From Vanessa cardui (lineage: Eukaryota; Arthropoda; Insecta; Lepidoptera; Nymphalidae): a stretch of 64,000 nt of DNA. Where the stretch lies: positions 5,332,803 to 5,396,802 of the forward strand of contig NC_061129.1 of the NCBI RefSeq assembly GCF_905220365.1, read 5' to 3'. The notes under the pieces are model-generated. The model worked only from the letters and a program-made list of their open reading frames with translations. It was not told the DNA's origin and searched no databases. The first letter of the stretch is position 1, and every line of letters starts with the position of its first letter. A program made the position numbers and the translations under genes. This document shows positions 11,001 to 21,100 of this stretch, one piece after another.

Positions 11001-13710
11001 ATGTTATACTGACAGACACTTCGAAATCTACAATGTCACATAGTACATCACCAATTCGAACTTTACCAGTTACTTCTTCAACTCTGAGACCTAAATTACT
11101 ACCTTCAATAGTTACCAATGTTCCACCTTCTATAGGACCACTTAATGGTTTTATCATATCAATCCGAGGCTTGGGACATTCTGTTACAGGGTTGTCTAAG
11201 CATGATTCACTGTAAGAACATGAATTGCCACACCATGTACACTGATAGACAGAATTACGTGTAATACATAGGGAACAGTCAGCGTGGTCTCTGTGAGATC
11301 CAAGAATTTCACACTTATATAAAGTAATTGTTATTGTATCTATATAGTGTTTATGATTCCAAAAAACTTTTACACTTATATTATATTCCCCTACATCTTC
11401 CTCATAAGAATACATAGTTTTATCACACACAATAAAATGATTAGACTCAACTCTAGCAGGCAGTATCATATTGGCCAGTTCAATGGTAACAATACACTGA
11501 AATCCTGTATGTCCAGGTTGCAAATGTGGCAAATTTTCAACTTCAAGTTCCAGTTCTTTTGGTACATTGTTTGGTAGTAAAATTGGTTTTTTATATTGTC
11601 TTATTCGAGGACAGTGACCGATACCATGGTTTAGAAGTTTTATGGGATTTTTCTCCCCGCTTATAATGGTTCTTTGGCATACCGGTGCATCATGTGTACA
11701 TTTATTGTCATAAATACACCAGTTGCAAGCCCACTCACTCATAATACATGTGTGACATGTTGTGTGTTTTGAACAATCATAGAAAGCAAAATTACGGGAA
11801 ACAAAATCTTTGTTAGTTTCTGATGAGTGCACAGAAAGAGGTACATATACATGGTCTTGGTTTTGTGCTATTTTTGGCCTGTGTTTAATATCAGGTGTTG
11901 GACATGCAAGCCCATTGGATGTCACTGCTGCATCTATTGGGGGAGCATTACCAAAAACACATTTATATTTTGCACCAAATGGAAGTTCTGGCAAAGTTCT
12001 GATTATAAGTTGGACAGTTGTGATTTCGGACATTGATATTCGATCGGGCAAGATTTGTTCAAAATCTATACATTGTTGCCCAGTATACTGTGACAGCCAC
12101 CTGGGTGCACTTTGAGTACCTTTTTGACACATATTCTGCACTGTACATCGTTTCTCTAAAGAGCACCAACCACAATGAGGATCATTTGATTCTAAACAAG
12201 AAGAACAATTGCTATGCTCTGCACACTTTTCAGTAGGAATTTGAACAATTGAATTATTTGCCAATATATACACAGTTTTACCATAAGGGGATAGAGTAGT
12301 ATCAGGCATAATCTTTTGACCAGGGAGAAGCAATTCATTAGAATATTCCAATGCTTTTTCAGCATCAATGAGCACTTTTTTAAGAGTACCATCACTAGTT
12401 CCTAAAAAGGCAACAGTATGTAAACCTGTTACAGACATTGTTACTGAAGTTATTAATGTGTCATTCCAATGTATCACTGACATGGCTTTAATAGGATATA
12501 GACCACTTATTTTTAGACCTACTTCACAAAAATTAAGGATGTTACCAGTGGAACCAACACTTGGACATTTACCATCTGATATCATACCCGATATGTAACC
12601 CATGTTACGTGCCTTAGTACTACCATTAAAACACATGTGAACATTTTCATTAAACTTAATTTCTATTTCTTGTAATGAGAATACGCAAACAGCTGACTTA
12701 GGTGTAGGCTCATTAGATATTCCTTTTGATGGGCTGAATGAAGCTACAAGAATGGTATTTCCAGTCTCAATTCCTAACTGATTGGCTAAATTAACACCTG
12801 CCTTAGCAATTTTAGCATCTTGAATTAAGTTATAATTGACAATTTCACTCTTACCAGCAGTTGTTTCCTCACGAACATTACATTCTAATGTTACTTCTGT
12901 ATAACTATTATAATTGTCATCATTCACACAAGTACGAGCTAAACGTGACACATATCCAAGTTCCTCATTCCCAGCAAGGTGAGAATGTTTCTGTATAATA
13001 AGGAAGTAGGCATAGTCACTAGCATTGAATCCATACACATATTGCACAAGAAAATTGTCCCTGTATTTTACATCTATTTGTATTAAACTTTGCTTAGAAA
13101 ATGTAAATTGAGCCAGTTGCAATGTCATAAGATCGCGACTGGATATAGCAGGAACGTCGTGTCTATATTCACCATTATTTGTAAATGTTGTTCCTACATA
13201 AAGTACATTAGAGCGGTCCCAGGAATTGTACCTCTCTGGACCGATAAAAGCATATGTGGAGGCTTCCGCATCGTTGGCCGCAACACTCTCAGGGACAAAC
13301 TCAGGTTCAGCTGTAAGGTCACCCAGCTTATACTTGAAACACGATCCTTGAGCCACTGATCCACAAGCTATCACAATTCTGGATTCTTGGTCAATCACTA
13401 AAATTTTATTTACGTTATCTGTCCATGTGGTTTGAATATCCGCCGTCGGACAACCACTGGCATGGCACATAGGATTATCAAGCTTGGGTCCAGTCCGTAC
13501 AACATGAAGCGGTTTTAAGTCAGGACTAAGCTGATGTAGTGTATTCAAAGAACCTGCATATACTTGTCCGCTCACTTTATCAACGACGAGATGGTTAAAC
13601 TGGAATGTTTCATTTTGATTTTTGGGATATTGCGATATAAACTCATATCCGAACACTATTGTGCATCGAAGCCAAAATGTTATAACTAATACTATCACAA
13701 ATGCAGCCAT
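8026..13710 (-). CDS. PlexB: Plexin, class B (semaphorin receptor), single-exon gene
   Basis: This is a complete 1894-codon plexin, a single-pass receptor for semaphorins in axon guidance. The start is the ATG at 13708-13710 (MAAFVIVLVI, a hydrophobic signal peptide); the two codons upstream extend the frame only through a GTG. Domains by approximate residue: Sema 22-480; PSI at 495-540, 645-675 and 800-835 with CGWC, CNWC and CTWC cores; IPT/TIG repeats from about 850, 940, 1030 and 1150 with GGT/GGR motifs; TM 1250-1275; then a split RapGAP domain interrupted by a Rho-binding domain (about 1520-1610). The GAP arginines are present in LRRTESVVEKMLTNW (about 1441) and SLPLRFW (about 1745), so catalysis looks intact. 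RRRSTKAEREYKRIQIQ, HTLESQ, KAIPEI and NSLPLRFW match class B better than class A. No intron interrupts 5.7 kb. It is divergent to Nipped-A. Confidence 0.88.
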   Translation of the reverse strand: MAAFVIVLVITFWLRCTIVFGYEFISQYPKNQNETFQFNHLVVDKVSGQVYAGSLNTLHQLSPDLKPLHVVRTGPKLDNPMCHASGCPTADIQTTWTDNVNKILVIDQESRIVIACGSVAQGSCFKYKLGDLTAEPEFVPESVAANDAEASTYAFIGPERYNSWDRSNVLYVGTTFTNNGEYRHDVPAISSRDLMTLQLAQFTFSKQSLIQIDVKYRDNFLVQYVYGFNASDYAYFLIIQKHSHLAGNEELGYVSRLARTCVNDDNYNSYTEVTLECNVREETTAGKSEIVNYNLIQDAKIAKAGVNLANQLGIETGNTILVASFSPSKGISNEPTPKSAVCVFSLQEIEIKFNENVHMCFNGSTKARNMGYISGMISDGKCPSVGSTGNILNFCEVGLKISGLYPIKAMSVIHWNDTLITSVTMSVTGLHTVAFLGTSDGTLKKVLIDAEKALEYSNELLLPGQKIMPDTTLSPYGKTVYILANNSIVQIPTEKCAEHSNCSSCLESNDPHCGWCSLEKRCTVQNMCQKGTQSAPRWLSQYTGQQCIDFEQILPDRISMSEITTVQLIIRTLPELPFGAKYKCVFGNAPPIDAAVTSNGLACPTPDIKHRPKIAQNQDHVYVPLSVHSSETNKDFVSRNFAFYDCSKHTTCHTCIMSEWACNWCIYDNKCTHDAPVCQRTIISGEKNPIKLLNHGIGHCPRIRQYKKPILLPNNVPKELELEVENLPHLQPGHTGFQCIVTIELANMILPARVESNHFIVCDKTMYSYEEDVGEYNISVKVFWNHKHYIDTITITLYKCEILGSHRDHADCSLCITRNSVYQCTWCGNSCSYSESCLDNPVTECPKPRIDMIKPLSGPIEGGTLVTIEGSNLGLRVEEVTGKVRIGDVLCDIVDFEVSVSITCKTGPSNVSVVAPVIVENDAGYTESSVLFSYKNIKLQGIYPSLGPVSGGTQLAIGGQHLNIGSTISAYLDELLCSVNKTQTSNSRLICITPKANMPRIIHTLTVSIDNANRTLYGDLFNYTADPTIMEIKPLKSFVSGGRMITVHGTNLHTIQKPLMKLYYVNEVVPVNATACTVLNSNQMECPSPAVNKKYNDIIQATKSQTSTPQIAMKVGFVMDNVETMHDLEKYFNPPRTHMVFVEDPHVYQFPNQIKLYKGDPLVIEGENLIRASDETDVIVTIGTQLCNVTSLTMQQLLCTPPEVQPTNTDENGFQITDVNLPLVVVKIGRNLRFPIGYLHYELLRNYNFPPEAIAGIAAGTFFLVLIFMIVLVMYRRRSTKAEREYKRIQIQMDTLESNVRLECKLAFAELQTDMSDLAADLEHSGIPTLDHVNYVMKVFFPGVSDHPILNVQRQFINTPRTNYDAAMIQFEQLLNNKCFLLSFIDTLESQKSFNIRDKVNVASLLMVILMGKMEYATDILKSLLLRLIDKSVCTKHPQLMLRRTESVVEKMLTNWMALCMYYYLKDYAGSSLFLLFKAIKHQIEKGVVDAITHEARYSLSEEKLLKEQIDYQIVTLHIVQDDFDDKVQCKVLDCDSISQVKSKILDALFKNTPFSMRPSVHEVDLEWRHGRGGHVTLQDEDLTTKTLNGWRKLNTLAHYGVKESAVMSLISRQNDSFNTPYKIPCKNCTGIYCSNTHIRVYKSDISDQNVHYYHLVKPIEYQHIVNKSSEHSHKAIPEIFLTRLLSTKGTVHKFVDDFFGTILTVNEVLPPAVKWLFDLFDDAARVHGIINPEVVHAWKSNSLPLRFWVNLIKNPDFIFDINKTSTVDSSLSVIAQTFMDACSLSEHRLCKDSPSNKLLFAKDLPTYRDMVIQFYQAVSQLPQVSDQELSTSMQQLSVEQLNEFDTLSALKELYIYVSKYREQIILGLENKMHLAHKLDNVACTLEGDPAAVC

Positions 13711-14762
13711 GATCACATTTTAAATTGTCTCCACCAATAATTTCTTTTATCGTTTTAACATTAACATTCACTGAGTTTGTTTTATTTGAATATTCAACCC
13801 ATTTTATTGTAAGAAAATATTAAAAGCATACATCGATGCGGATGACACGGAATAAACAAGTTTTTTTTTTTCAATCTCTGTTACTCACCTCACTTTATAC
13901 TCTATATGAAACCATAGTCTTAGTTTACATAAAAGCTATGAGCACATGAAAGTTATTGTATACGATCACAAACTGCATATCTTTTTTAACATCATGATAT
14001 TTTTTTTATTTTAACTTTTCAATTCGTTAAACGGAATTTGATCATGTTTAACGATTTGATAAGTTAAAGTAAAAAATATTTTTTATTGAGTTTCTACCAA
14101 AGTTAATACTTTTTATCAATACATACAATATATTCTTACATTCGTAATATTATTTTTACAACATTTTTTATGAAGCTGAATATTTAAAATTTTAATAATT
14201 TTTTACAATAATAATAACATCGAAATCGAAAACATCCTCAAATAATTATATTTATCTAGTTATCTGATTTGGTGTTTAATTCAATTCTAATTATGTAAAC
14301 TCCAAATATCGATAGTTATTGGAAATCTTTAAAATAAAAAGATCTGCTTTTAAATATTTTATAAAATCTTCATAACTCTGATTTCCAAAAAATATTTGCT
14401 TAATTTTGTTGGACATTTTGGATTATAGAAATTCACAATTTTTCTCTATGTTTTACATTGTTTTTTTTTGTGCTTATTTTAAGAGTTGGCAGCCTTGTAC
14501 TTGTACTTTTAATATGAAGTCTGAAATGTTGCGTTTTAAGTTTTATTACACTAATATTTCAACAAACTAAATACGAATGTTTTAAATTAATTATTTCAGT
14601 TTCGGCAGCTTTTTGTGTTATATAATTTTTAGACATGTTTTTAATTTTTATTTGAGTGGTAATAAGCAATATGTGATTCAAGTAGCACAATACGATTTGT
14701 TATAATTTTTTTTACTTTAATATGCCGGGTAGTGCTTAACACGAGTGAAACCATTTATAAAA
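13711..14762. promoter_or_regulatory. Shared divergent promoter region of PlexB and Nipped-A
   Basis: The two start codons face away from each other across 1052 bp of AT-rich DNA, which must hold both 5' UTRs and both promoters unless distant untranslated exons exist. I see no open frame and no mobile element. A TATCGATA octamer lies at 14307-14314. No convincing TATA box can be assigned because the background is so AT-rich. Confidence 0.6.
14307..14314. promoter_or_regulatory. DRE-like octamer TATCGATA
   Basis: This palindromic octamer is identical to the core of the DNA replication-related element bound by DREF, typical of broadly expressed insect promoters. It is 449 bp upstream of the Nipped-A ATG and 597 bp upstream of the PlexB ATG. 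Binding is inferred only from the motif. It could serve either gene, most plausibly the housekeeping gene Nipped-A. Confidence 0.4.
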
Positions 14763-17700
14763 ATGATGGCTTCGATGGCCACTGGTGGTCCTGGGGACCC
14801 ACATACGCAGATGAATACTTATCGTAGCTATGTGACAATGCTAGCGGATCCCGGTGCCAAGGATGAAATCAAACTCAAAGCTGCACAGGAACTTAGTGAA
14901 AATTTTGAGGTATGATTTATTTATCAAAATGTTGTTATTAATAATAACACCTTAAAGTATGTTTTTTTTTTATTAATAAACAATTCTATATATTTTAATA
15001 GGTAATATTGAGTTCGCCTCAGTACCCGCAATTCTTAGACCATTCTCTCAAAATATTTCTGAAGATCTTACAAGAAGGTGAACCACATTTTATAGCTGAA
15101 TACAATATACAGCAAGTTCGAAAATTAATACTAGAGATGATCCACCGATTACCTATAAGTGAAACTCTTAGGCCCTATGTCAAAAGTATATTGATACTAA
15201 TGCTGAAGCTTATGGAAATAGAAAACGAAGAGAATGTACTGGTTTGCTTAAAGATATTTATGGAACTTCATAAGCAATATAGACCGGCCTATAGCACAGA
15301 AGTTGATGTAAGTATGATTTTACTGCCTTATTTATTTCATATTACCCGTATTTAATAATAGTTGGACAAGTATTTATATTTTTCTGATATCTAAATAAAT
15401 TTTTTTAGATTCATAAGTTTCTCCAATGGGTTAAAGGAATTTATTCTGATTTGCCAAATCACTTGCCAAAAATATTTGAGCCAAAACCTACGATTAGAGT
15501 CAAAGATCTATCTGAAGTCAATATAGAGCAGCTTCTTCAAGAGACATACACAACTACACCAATACATACAGAGAAAAAGTTATTAGATGGAAGTGTTGTG
15601 ACAGTAAGTTTTTTCATATTTTTAAATTAATTTATATGTCTGTTTATATGTGATATATAATATATTATCTTAACTTTCAATTTATGAGTACCATTACTTA
15701 TTAACAAATTATTTTCAGTACAATCTTATTCCCAGATCAGTGTTATCTTTGAAAGTTATTCAGGAACTGCCAATTATAGTTGTTCTTATGTATCAACTTT
15801 ATAAACAAAATGTTCATCAAGAAGTAAGCAATTTCATACCACTAATCATGGAAACTATAACATTGCAACCCGCTGCAACGCACAGGTATTGTATAGCTCT
15901 GGATGTTATCAAATTATTTATATTTTACATCAGTATTTGTGAAAAAATATTTATATTTTACATCAGTATTATTGAAGTTATTTAGATGATGTTGAAATAC
16001 TATCTTTTTTTTCCTCCATTATATTCAGGTTACTGGTATTATTCTTTTTTCAATATTTAGCCTTATGTTTTGACAATGTTGCATCAGGTGTTACGATCAA
16101 AGACTGATTGATACTAAAACCTAAATATTATGTATGAAACGGATAACATGTTGTGGACGTTCATAAATGTTCATTGTATTTTAGGCAATCAACGTCTTTT
16201 AATAAAGAAGTATTTGTTGACTTTATGGGAGCTCAAATAAAAACACTGGCTTTTTTGGCATATATTATAAGAATATATCAAGATACTATAGCAAACCATG
16301 CTAGTTTAATGGTAAAAGGTATCATTGGACTTTTGACACTATGCCCACCTGAAGTGGCACATCTAAGAAAGGAACTTGTAATAGCTACGAGGCACATTTT
16401 AGCAACAGATTTAAGACTGAGTAAGTTATTAACACCATAGATACACAGATATATCAAATTATTGCGTCTGTATTATTATTTTCACCAATAATTTTAAACT
16501 TAATTTTACACTTTACAGAATTTGTTCCATATATGGAACGTCTTTTTGATGAAGAAGTATTACTTGGTGGAGGTTGGACAGTACATGAGTCCCTTCGTCC
16601 TCTTGCATACTCAACACTAGCTGACTTGGTCCATCATGTTCGGCAACATCTTCCATTGACAGACTTGGCAATTGCGGCTCACCTCTTTTCTAAAAATGTT
16701 CATGATGAGTCCTTGCCAACCAGGTAAGTTGTGATTTTTTTAGTGATAATTAAAATTATACAACTTGTTGCATCATTTCTTGTGAAAATGAACAAAACCA
16801 CATATATTAGGTATTTGCATGTATGTTTATTTTACGTTTTCTTTATATGTTGTGTTAAATCAAATATCCATAATCCATTGTATATGTATGCATCATAATA
16901 TAATATGCACTACCCTCTTTACAGAATATGTTGTCATCTGTTGGGTTGCCTGTAAGAGATCGCTTTTAGTGATAAGGCCACCATTGCCTTCAATTTTCTG
17001 TAATTAACGATTATATATGTACTGTTATTTTATATAATATAGAGTGCAATAAAGTTTTTATCTATCTATCTATCTATCTATATTAGTAAACTATTAATGC
17101 AACATGGGTAATACAATGCATAAATTACATCTATCATGTGTAGGACTTATAAGATAGTGCAGGTAAGATAATTGGTGAATTTTATTTGTTCTTTCAGCAT
17201 CCAGACAATGTCTTGCAAGCTTTTGTTAAATCTGGTGGATTGTATTCGCCAACGGTCGGAGAGCGAAGCAGGTGCGCCTCAGGGTCGACACCTACTCATG
17301 CGCATCCTAGAAGTTTTTGTTCTCAAGTTCAAGACTATTTCCAAGCTTCAGCTACCAGCGCTGATGGCTAAGTGGTAAGTTAAAATATATTAGATAAATT
17401 GTTGTACATTAAAGTAAACTGTAACTTTTTCTGTATTGTTACTGATTAATTGTAATTTATTATGATGAATGAAGATGATTATTATGCTTTTGATTTTAAA
17501 TTTTGATTTGTATCATCATTACTTTTTTATTTGCTCTTAGTAAACAAACAACACCACCTACACCAAATGGTACAAATGGAAGTACTGCTAATACTAGTCC
17601 AAACACGCCCACTACGCCCGCCCCCAGCACATCCACAGCTGAAGTTAAAGTTGAGGAAGAAAAACCAACAACTGATTTTCTCGATAGCATAAGCAAAGCA

Positions 17701-18130
17701 GAGGAGAAGTCAAAAATAGGTTTTCCTACATCCCAAATGAGCAACCTTAATGTTGGAGACTATAGAACTCTCGTTAAAACACTTGTCTGTGGAGTCAAAA
17801 CAATCACATGGGGATGTGCCTCGTGTAAAGTAAGTTTATCATTTATGAATTAACTATTTAAATTCAACTTTATTGCAATGTACTATTTACCTGATTTTTT
17901 ATGTCTTTTAGACTACAACAAATAGTGAAGGAACATCAACAACCACAATAACGGGTCAAAAGCAATTCAGTGCCCGGGAAACTTTAGTTTTTATTAGGCT
18001 TGTACGGTGGGGCTTACAGTCTCTAGATATTTATACATTAGCTGCTCCCAGAGCACCCGCCCAACCGCCTGCGCAACCACATGTCCGGTCCAAAGAAGAA
18101 AAGGAAGTTTTAGAACATTTTAGTGGTGTG
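14763..18130 (+). CDS. Nipped-A: Nipped-A coding exons 1-9 (residues 1-647)
   Basis: Exons: 14763-14909, 15002-15307, 15409-15603, 15719-15885, 16185-16420, 16519-16723, 17198-17374, 17541-17829 and 17912-18130. They encode the N-terminal HEAT-like region, beginning MMASMATGGPGDPHTQ and continuing SSPQYPQFLDHSLKIFLKIL, both TRRAP-like. Exon 8 carries a Thr/Pro/Asn-rich linker (TTPPTPNGTNGSTAN) in the position of the acidic and serine-rich linker of vertebrate TRRAP, followed by FLDSI and the VKTLVCGVKTITWGC block. Introns are short, except the roughly 470-bp intron 6, which contains a LINE tail. Exons here are AT-rich, unlike many later ones. Confidence 0.93.
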
Positions 18131-21100
18131 GTAAGTACCATATAAAGAAAATAATACTTATTCATTTAGTAATTATAAGTGACTTTTCTAATATTTATGT
18201 TTATTTTTAGTTTTCAATGATGAACCCTCAAACTTTTCAAGAAATATTTACAGCAACTATATCTCATATGGTTGAAAGAATAAATAAAAATCCTACATTA
18301 CAAATTATAGCGAATACATTTTTGTCTAATCCGGCAACATCGCCAATATTTGCAACTGTTCTTGTAGAATACCTGCTGAAACGAATGGAAGAAATGGGAA
18401 CTAATATAGAAAGGTCGAACCTTTATCTGAGACTTTTTAAGTTAGTCTTCGGTTCAGTTAGTCTTTTTCCTACTGAAAACGAGCAAATGCTTCGACCGCA
18501 CCTGCATAGTATAGTCAACAAGGCAATGGATTATGCCATGACGGCAAAGGAACCCTATAATTATTTTTTGCTGCTACGAGCCTTGTTTCGCTCGATCGGG
18601 GGCGGCAGTCACGACTTACTTTATCAGGAGTTTTTGCCTTTACTACCTAACCTTTTGGAAGGACTGAATCGCCTTCAGAGTGGCCTCCATAAACAACATA
18701 TGAAAGATCTTTTCGTCGAGTTGTGTCTAACTGTTCCCGTTAGACTTAGTAGTCTATTGCCTTATTTACCTATGTTGATGGATCCATTGGTATCTGCACT
18801 CAACGGGTCCCACACGTTAATATCTCAGGGATTGCGAACCTTAGAACTCTGCGTGGATAACTTACAACCAGATTTCCTGTATGAACATATACAACCTGTC
18901 AGGGCCGATCTCATGCAAGCTCTGTGGCGAACGCTACAAAACAATGAGGTTGCAAGGATAGCATTCAGAGTGCTTGGGAAATTTGGCGGTGGGAATAGGA
19001 AAATGATGATTGAACCACAAAGACTGGAATACCGAGAGACCGACGCTCCTCCTCCCGCTGTTCAAGCTTACTTCCAAGATCAGCCGAAACCGATTGATTT
19101 TGAAGTTGACAAGATCATAGAAACCGCTTTCTCTGCCTTGAAGTCTAGTACGACCGATCCGTTCTACCGACGCCAATGTTGGGAAGTTCTTCGATGCTAC
19201 TTAGCAGCCTCGTTAAACTTAGACGACGACAAAGCCACACTGCAGAAGTTATTTAATCATCCAAGTTTCCTCGAAGGAAAGATTCCACCTCAGACGGGTC
19301 CTTACTATAAATGTAGCAACAATATCGTTAGAAACACGCATCGAACAGCTTTGACGGGAATGTTTGTTGCGGCAGCGATCAAAGAATTACGTCATCATGT
19401 TTTGCCGACTATGGTTTCTCTGGTTCGTCACTATACATTGGTTGCTATAGCACAAGAGGCCGGCCCATTCGCTGGTTCAGGTGGCCCCAAAGAAGGTCTT
19501 GATGCTTTAGTGCTAGTCGATGCAATCGCTGTCGTGATGGGTCACGAGGAGAAAGAACTTTGTAAGCCGGGCCACCTGGCATTAGTCTTGATGATAGAGA
19601 CCGCGGCAACTGTTCTGGGCAGTAAAGAACGCGCCTGCCGTTTACCTCTGATGGAGTACTTAGCAGAGCGAATGTCGGCGTTATGTTACGAAAGGGCCTG
19701 GTATGCGAAACTGGGCGGATGCATTGCCGTCAAGTTTATGTTCGAAAAGATGGCGCCGGAATGGGTCTACAAGCACGTGTTTACCTTTTTAAAGGCGGTT
19801 CTATTTGTTATGATGGACCTGACCGGTGAAGTGTCATCTGGAGCTATTGACATGGCCACAGTGAACTTGGAACGACTAGTGCGAGTGTGTGTTTCCGGGC
19901 CGGGTGGGCAGGCTGTGGAGCCCGAGGGTGACGTGGCCGCAGCCAAGGCTCGCGCACTTCACGATGTCCTACAGGAACTGGTCCTGCAAGTTACCAGCCC
20001 ACATCTACTAGTTCGGCAGCAGGTATGTGCGAATTATATTTCCAAAATAACAATTATTGAAAAACTAATGGAGCTTTTATTTTTCAATTATACTTAAATA
20101 ATAAATACTTTTAGGCAATGAAATCCTTGGAACTAATAGCGGAATTACAAAATAAGACTGTTACGGAGGTGATGGATCCGCACCGGGAAGTGTTAGCCGA
20201 TATTATTCCGCCGAAGAAGCACTTACTTCGACATCAACCGGCCAATGCGCAGATGGGTCTCATGGACGGAACCACATTCTGCACAACATTAAAGCCCAGA
20301 CTGTTCACAATAGGTAATTCAATAGCTAACTTAAAATCGTAATTGCAATAGAGATATTTATTTCTCACTAATAGGCTATTTGACAATACGAAAAATAAAT
20401 TGTGAATTATTATAATCAGTGTATATCCATGAGTTCAAAAATAGTTATTTACTAACGAAAGTTGAAAATAATACTTAATTTATTCAAAAATCCGTAAAAT
20501 AAAAATACAAATTTTCAAACGTTTGTCACGTGACACAAAACTCCAATTGGCCGGGCTTATGATGAAGTCACTTTCTTGTAAACTTTGCTTTTCTACTATG
20601 TACCACAGATTAAAATACAAGAAAGTGACGTCACCGACCCCATTGCAGCGCCATATTGTCTAAGTAGCGTTTTTGCGCGCTAATTAAATATGGAATTTTA
20701 ATATAATATTTTTCGGCAAAAATGTTCTAGAAATAAAAAAAAACAACTTTTACTGGGCTCCTTAACTGCTACGAAATAATATAAAATGGATTTTAAAAAC
20801 CAGTCAAATAACCTATTATGAAGTACCAGAAACATATTTTATATGTTAATCTTTCCACGACAGATCTGAACATCAATGAGCACAAGGTATTTTTCCGCGA
20901 GCTGTTGTCGCTTTGTGAGGCGGAAGACGCCATGCTGGGCAAGCTGCCCTGCTATAAGGGCGTGAACCTCGTTCCGCTGCGCGGGTCGGCTCTGCGCGCA
21001 CTGGCCGCTTGCCATTACATACAGGAGAAGGTCTGTCGGGAGAAGATCTTCCAGGTGCTATACAAGTCGCTCGAGAAGAGCGACCTTGAGCTACAGCAGG

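Noticed and set aside
8026..13710. Assignment as plexin A
   Set aside because: Cytoplasmic motifs (RRRSTKAEREYKRIQIQ, HTLESQ, KAIPEI, NSLPLRFW) resemble class B more than class A. A tree would settle it; class A is not fully excluded.
13711..13716. Start of PlexB at 13716
   Set aside because: The codon there is GTG, and only alternative-start calling gives Met. The first ATG in frame is at 13708-13710 and is followed directly by a good signal peptide.
20818..20863. Methionine-initiated frame starting at 20818
   Set aside because: It begins at the end of a MITE inside intron 11; the true exon 12 starts after the AG at 20862-20863 and joins in frame with exon 11.
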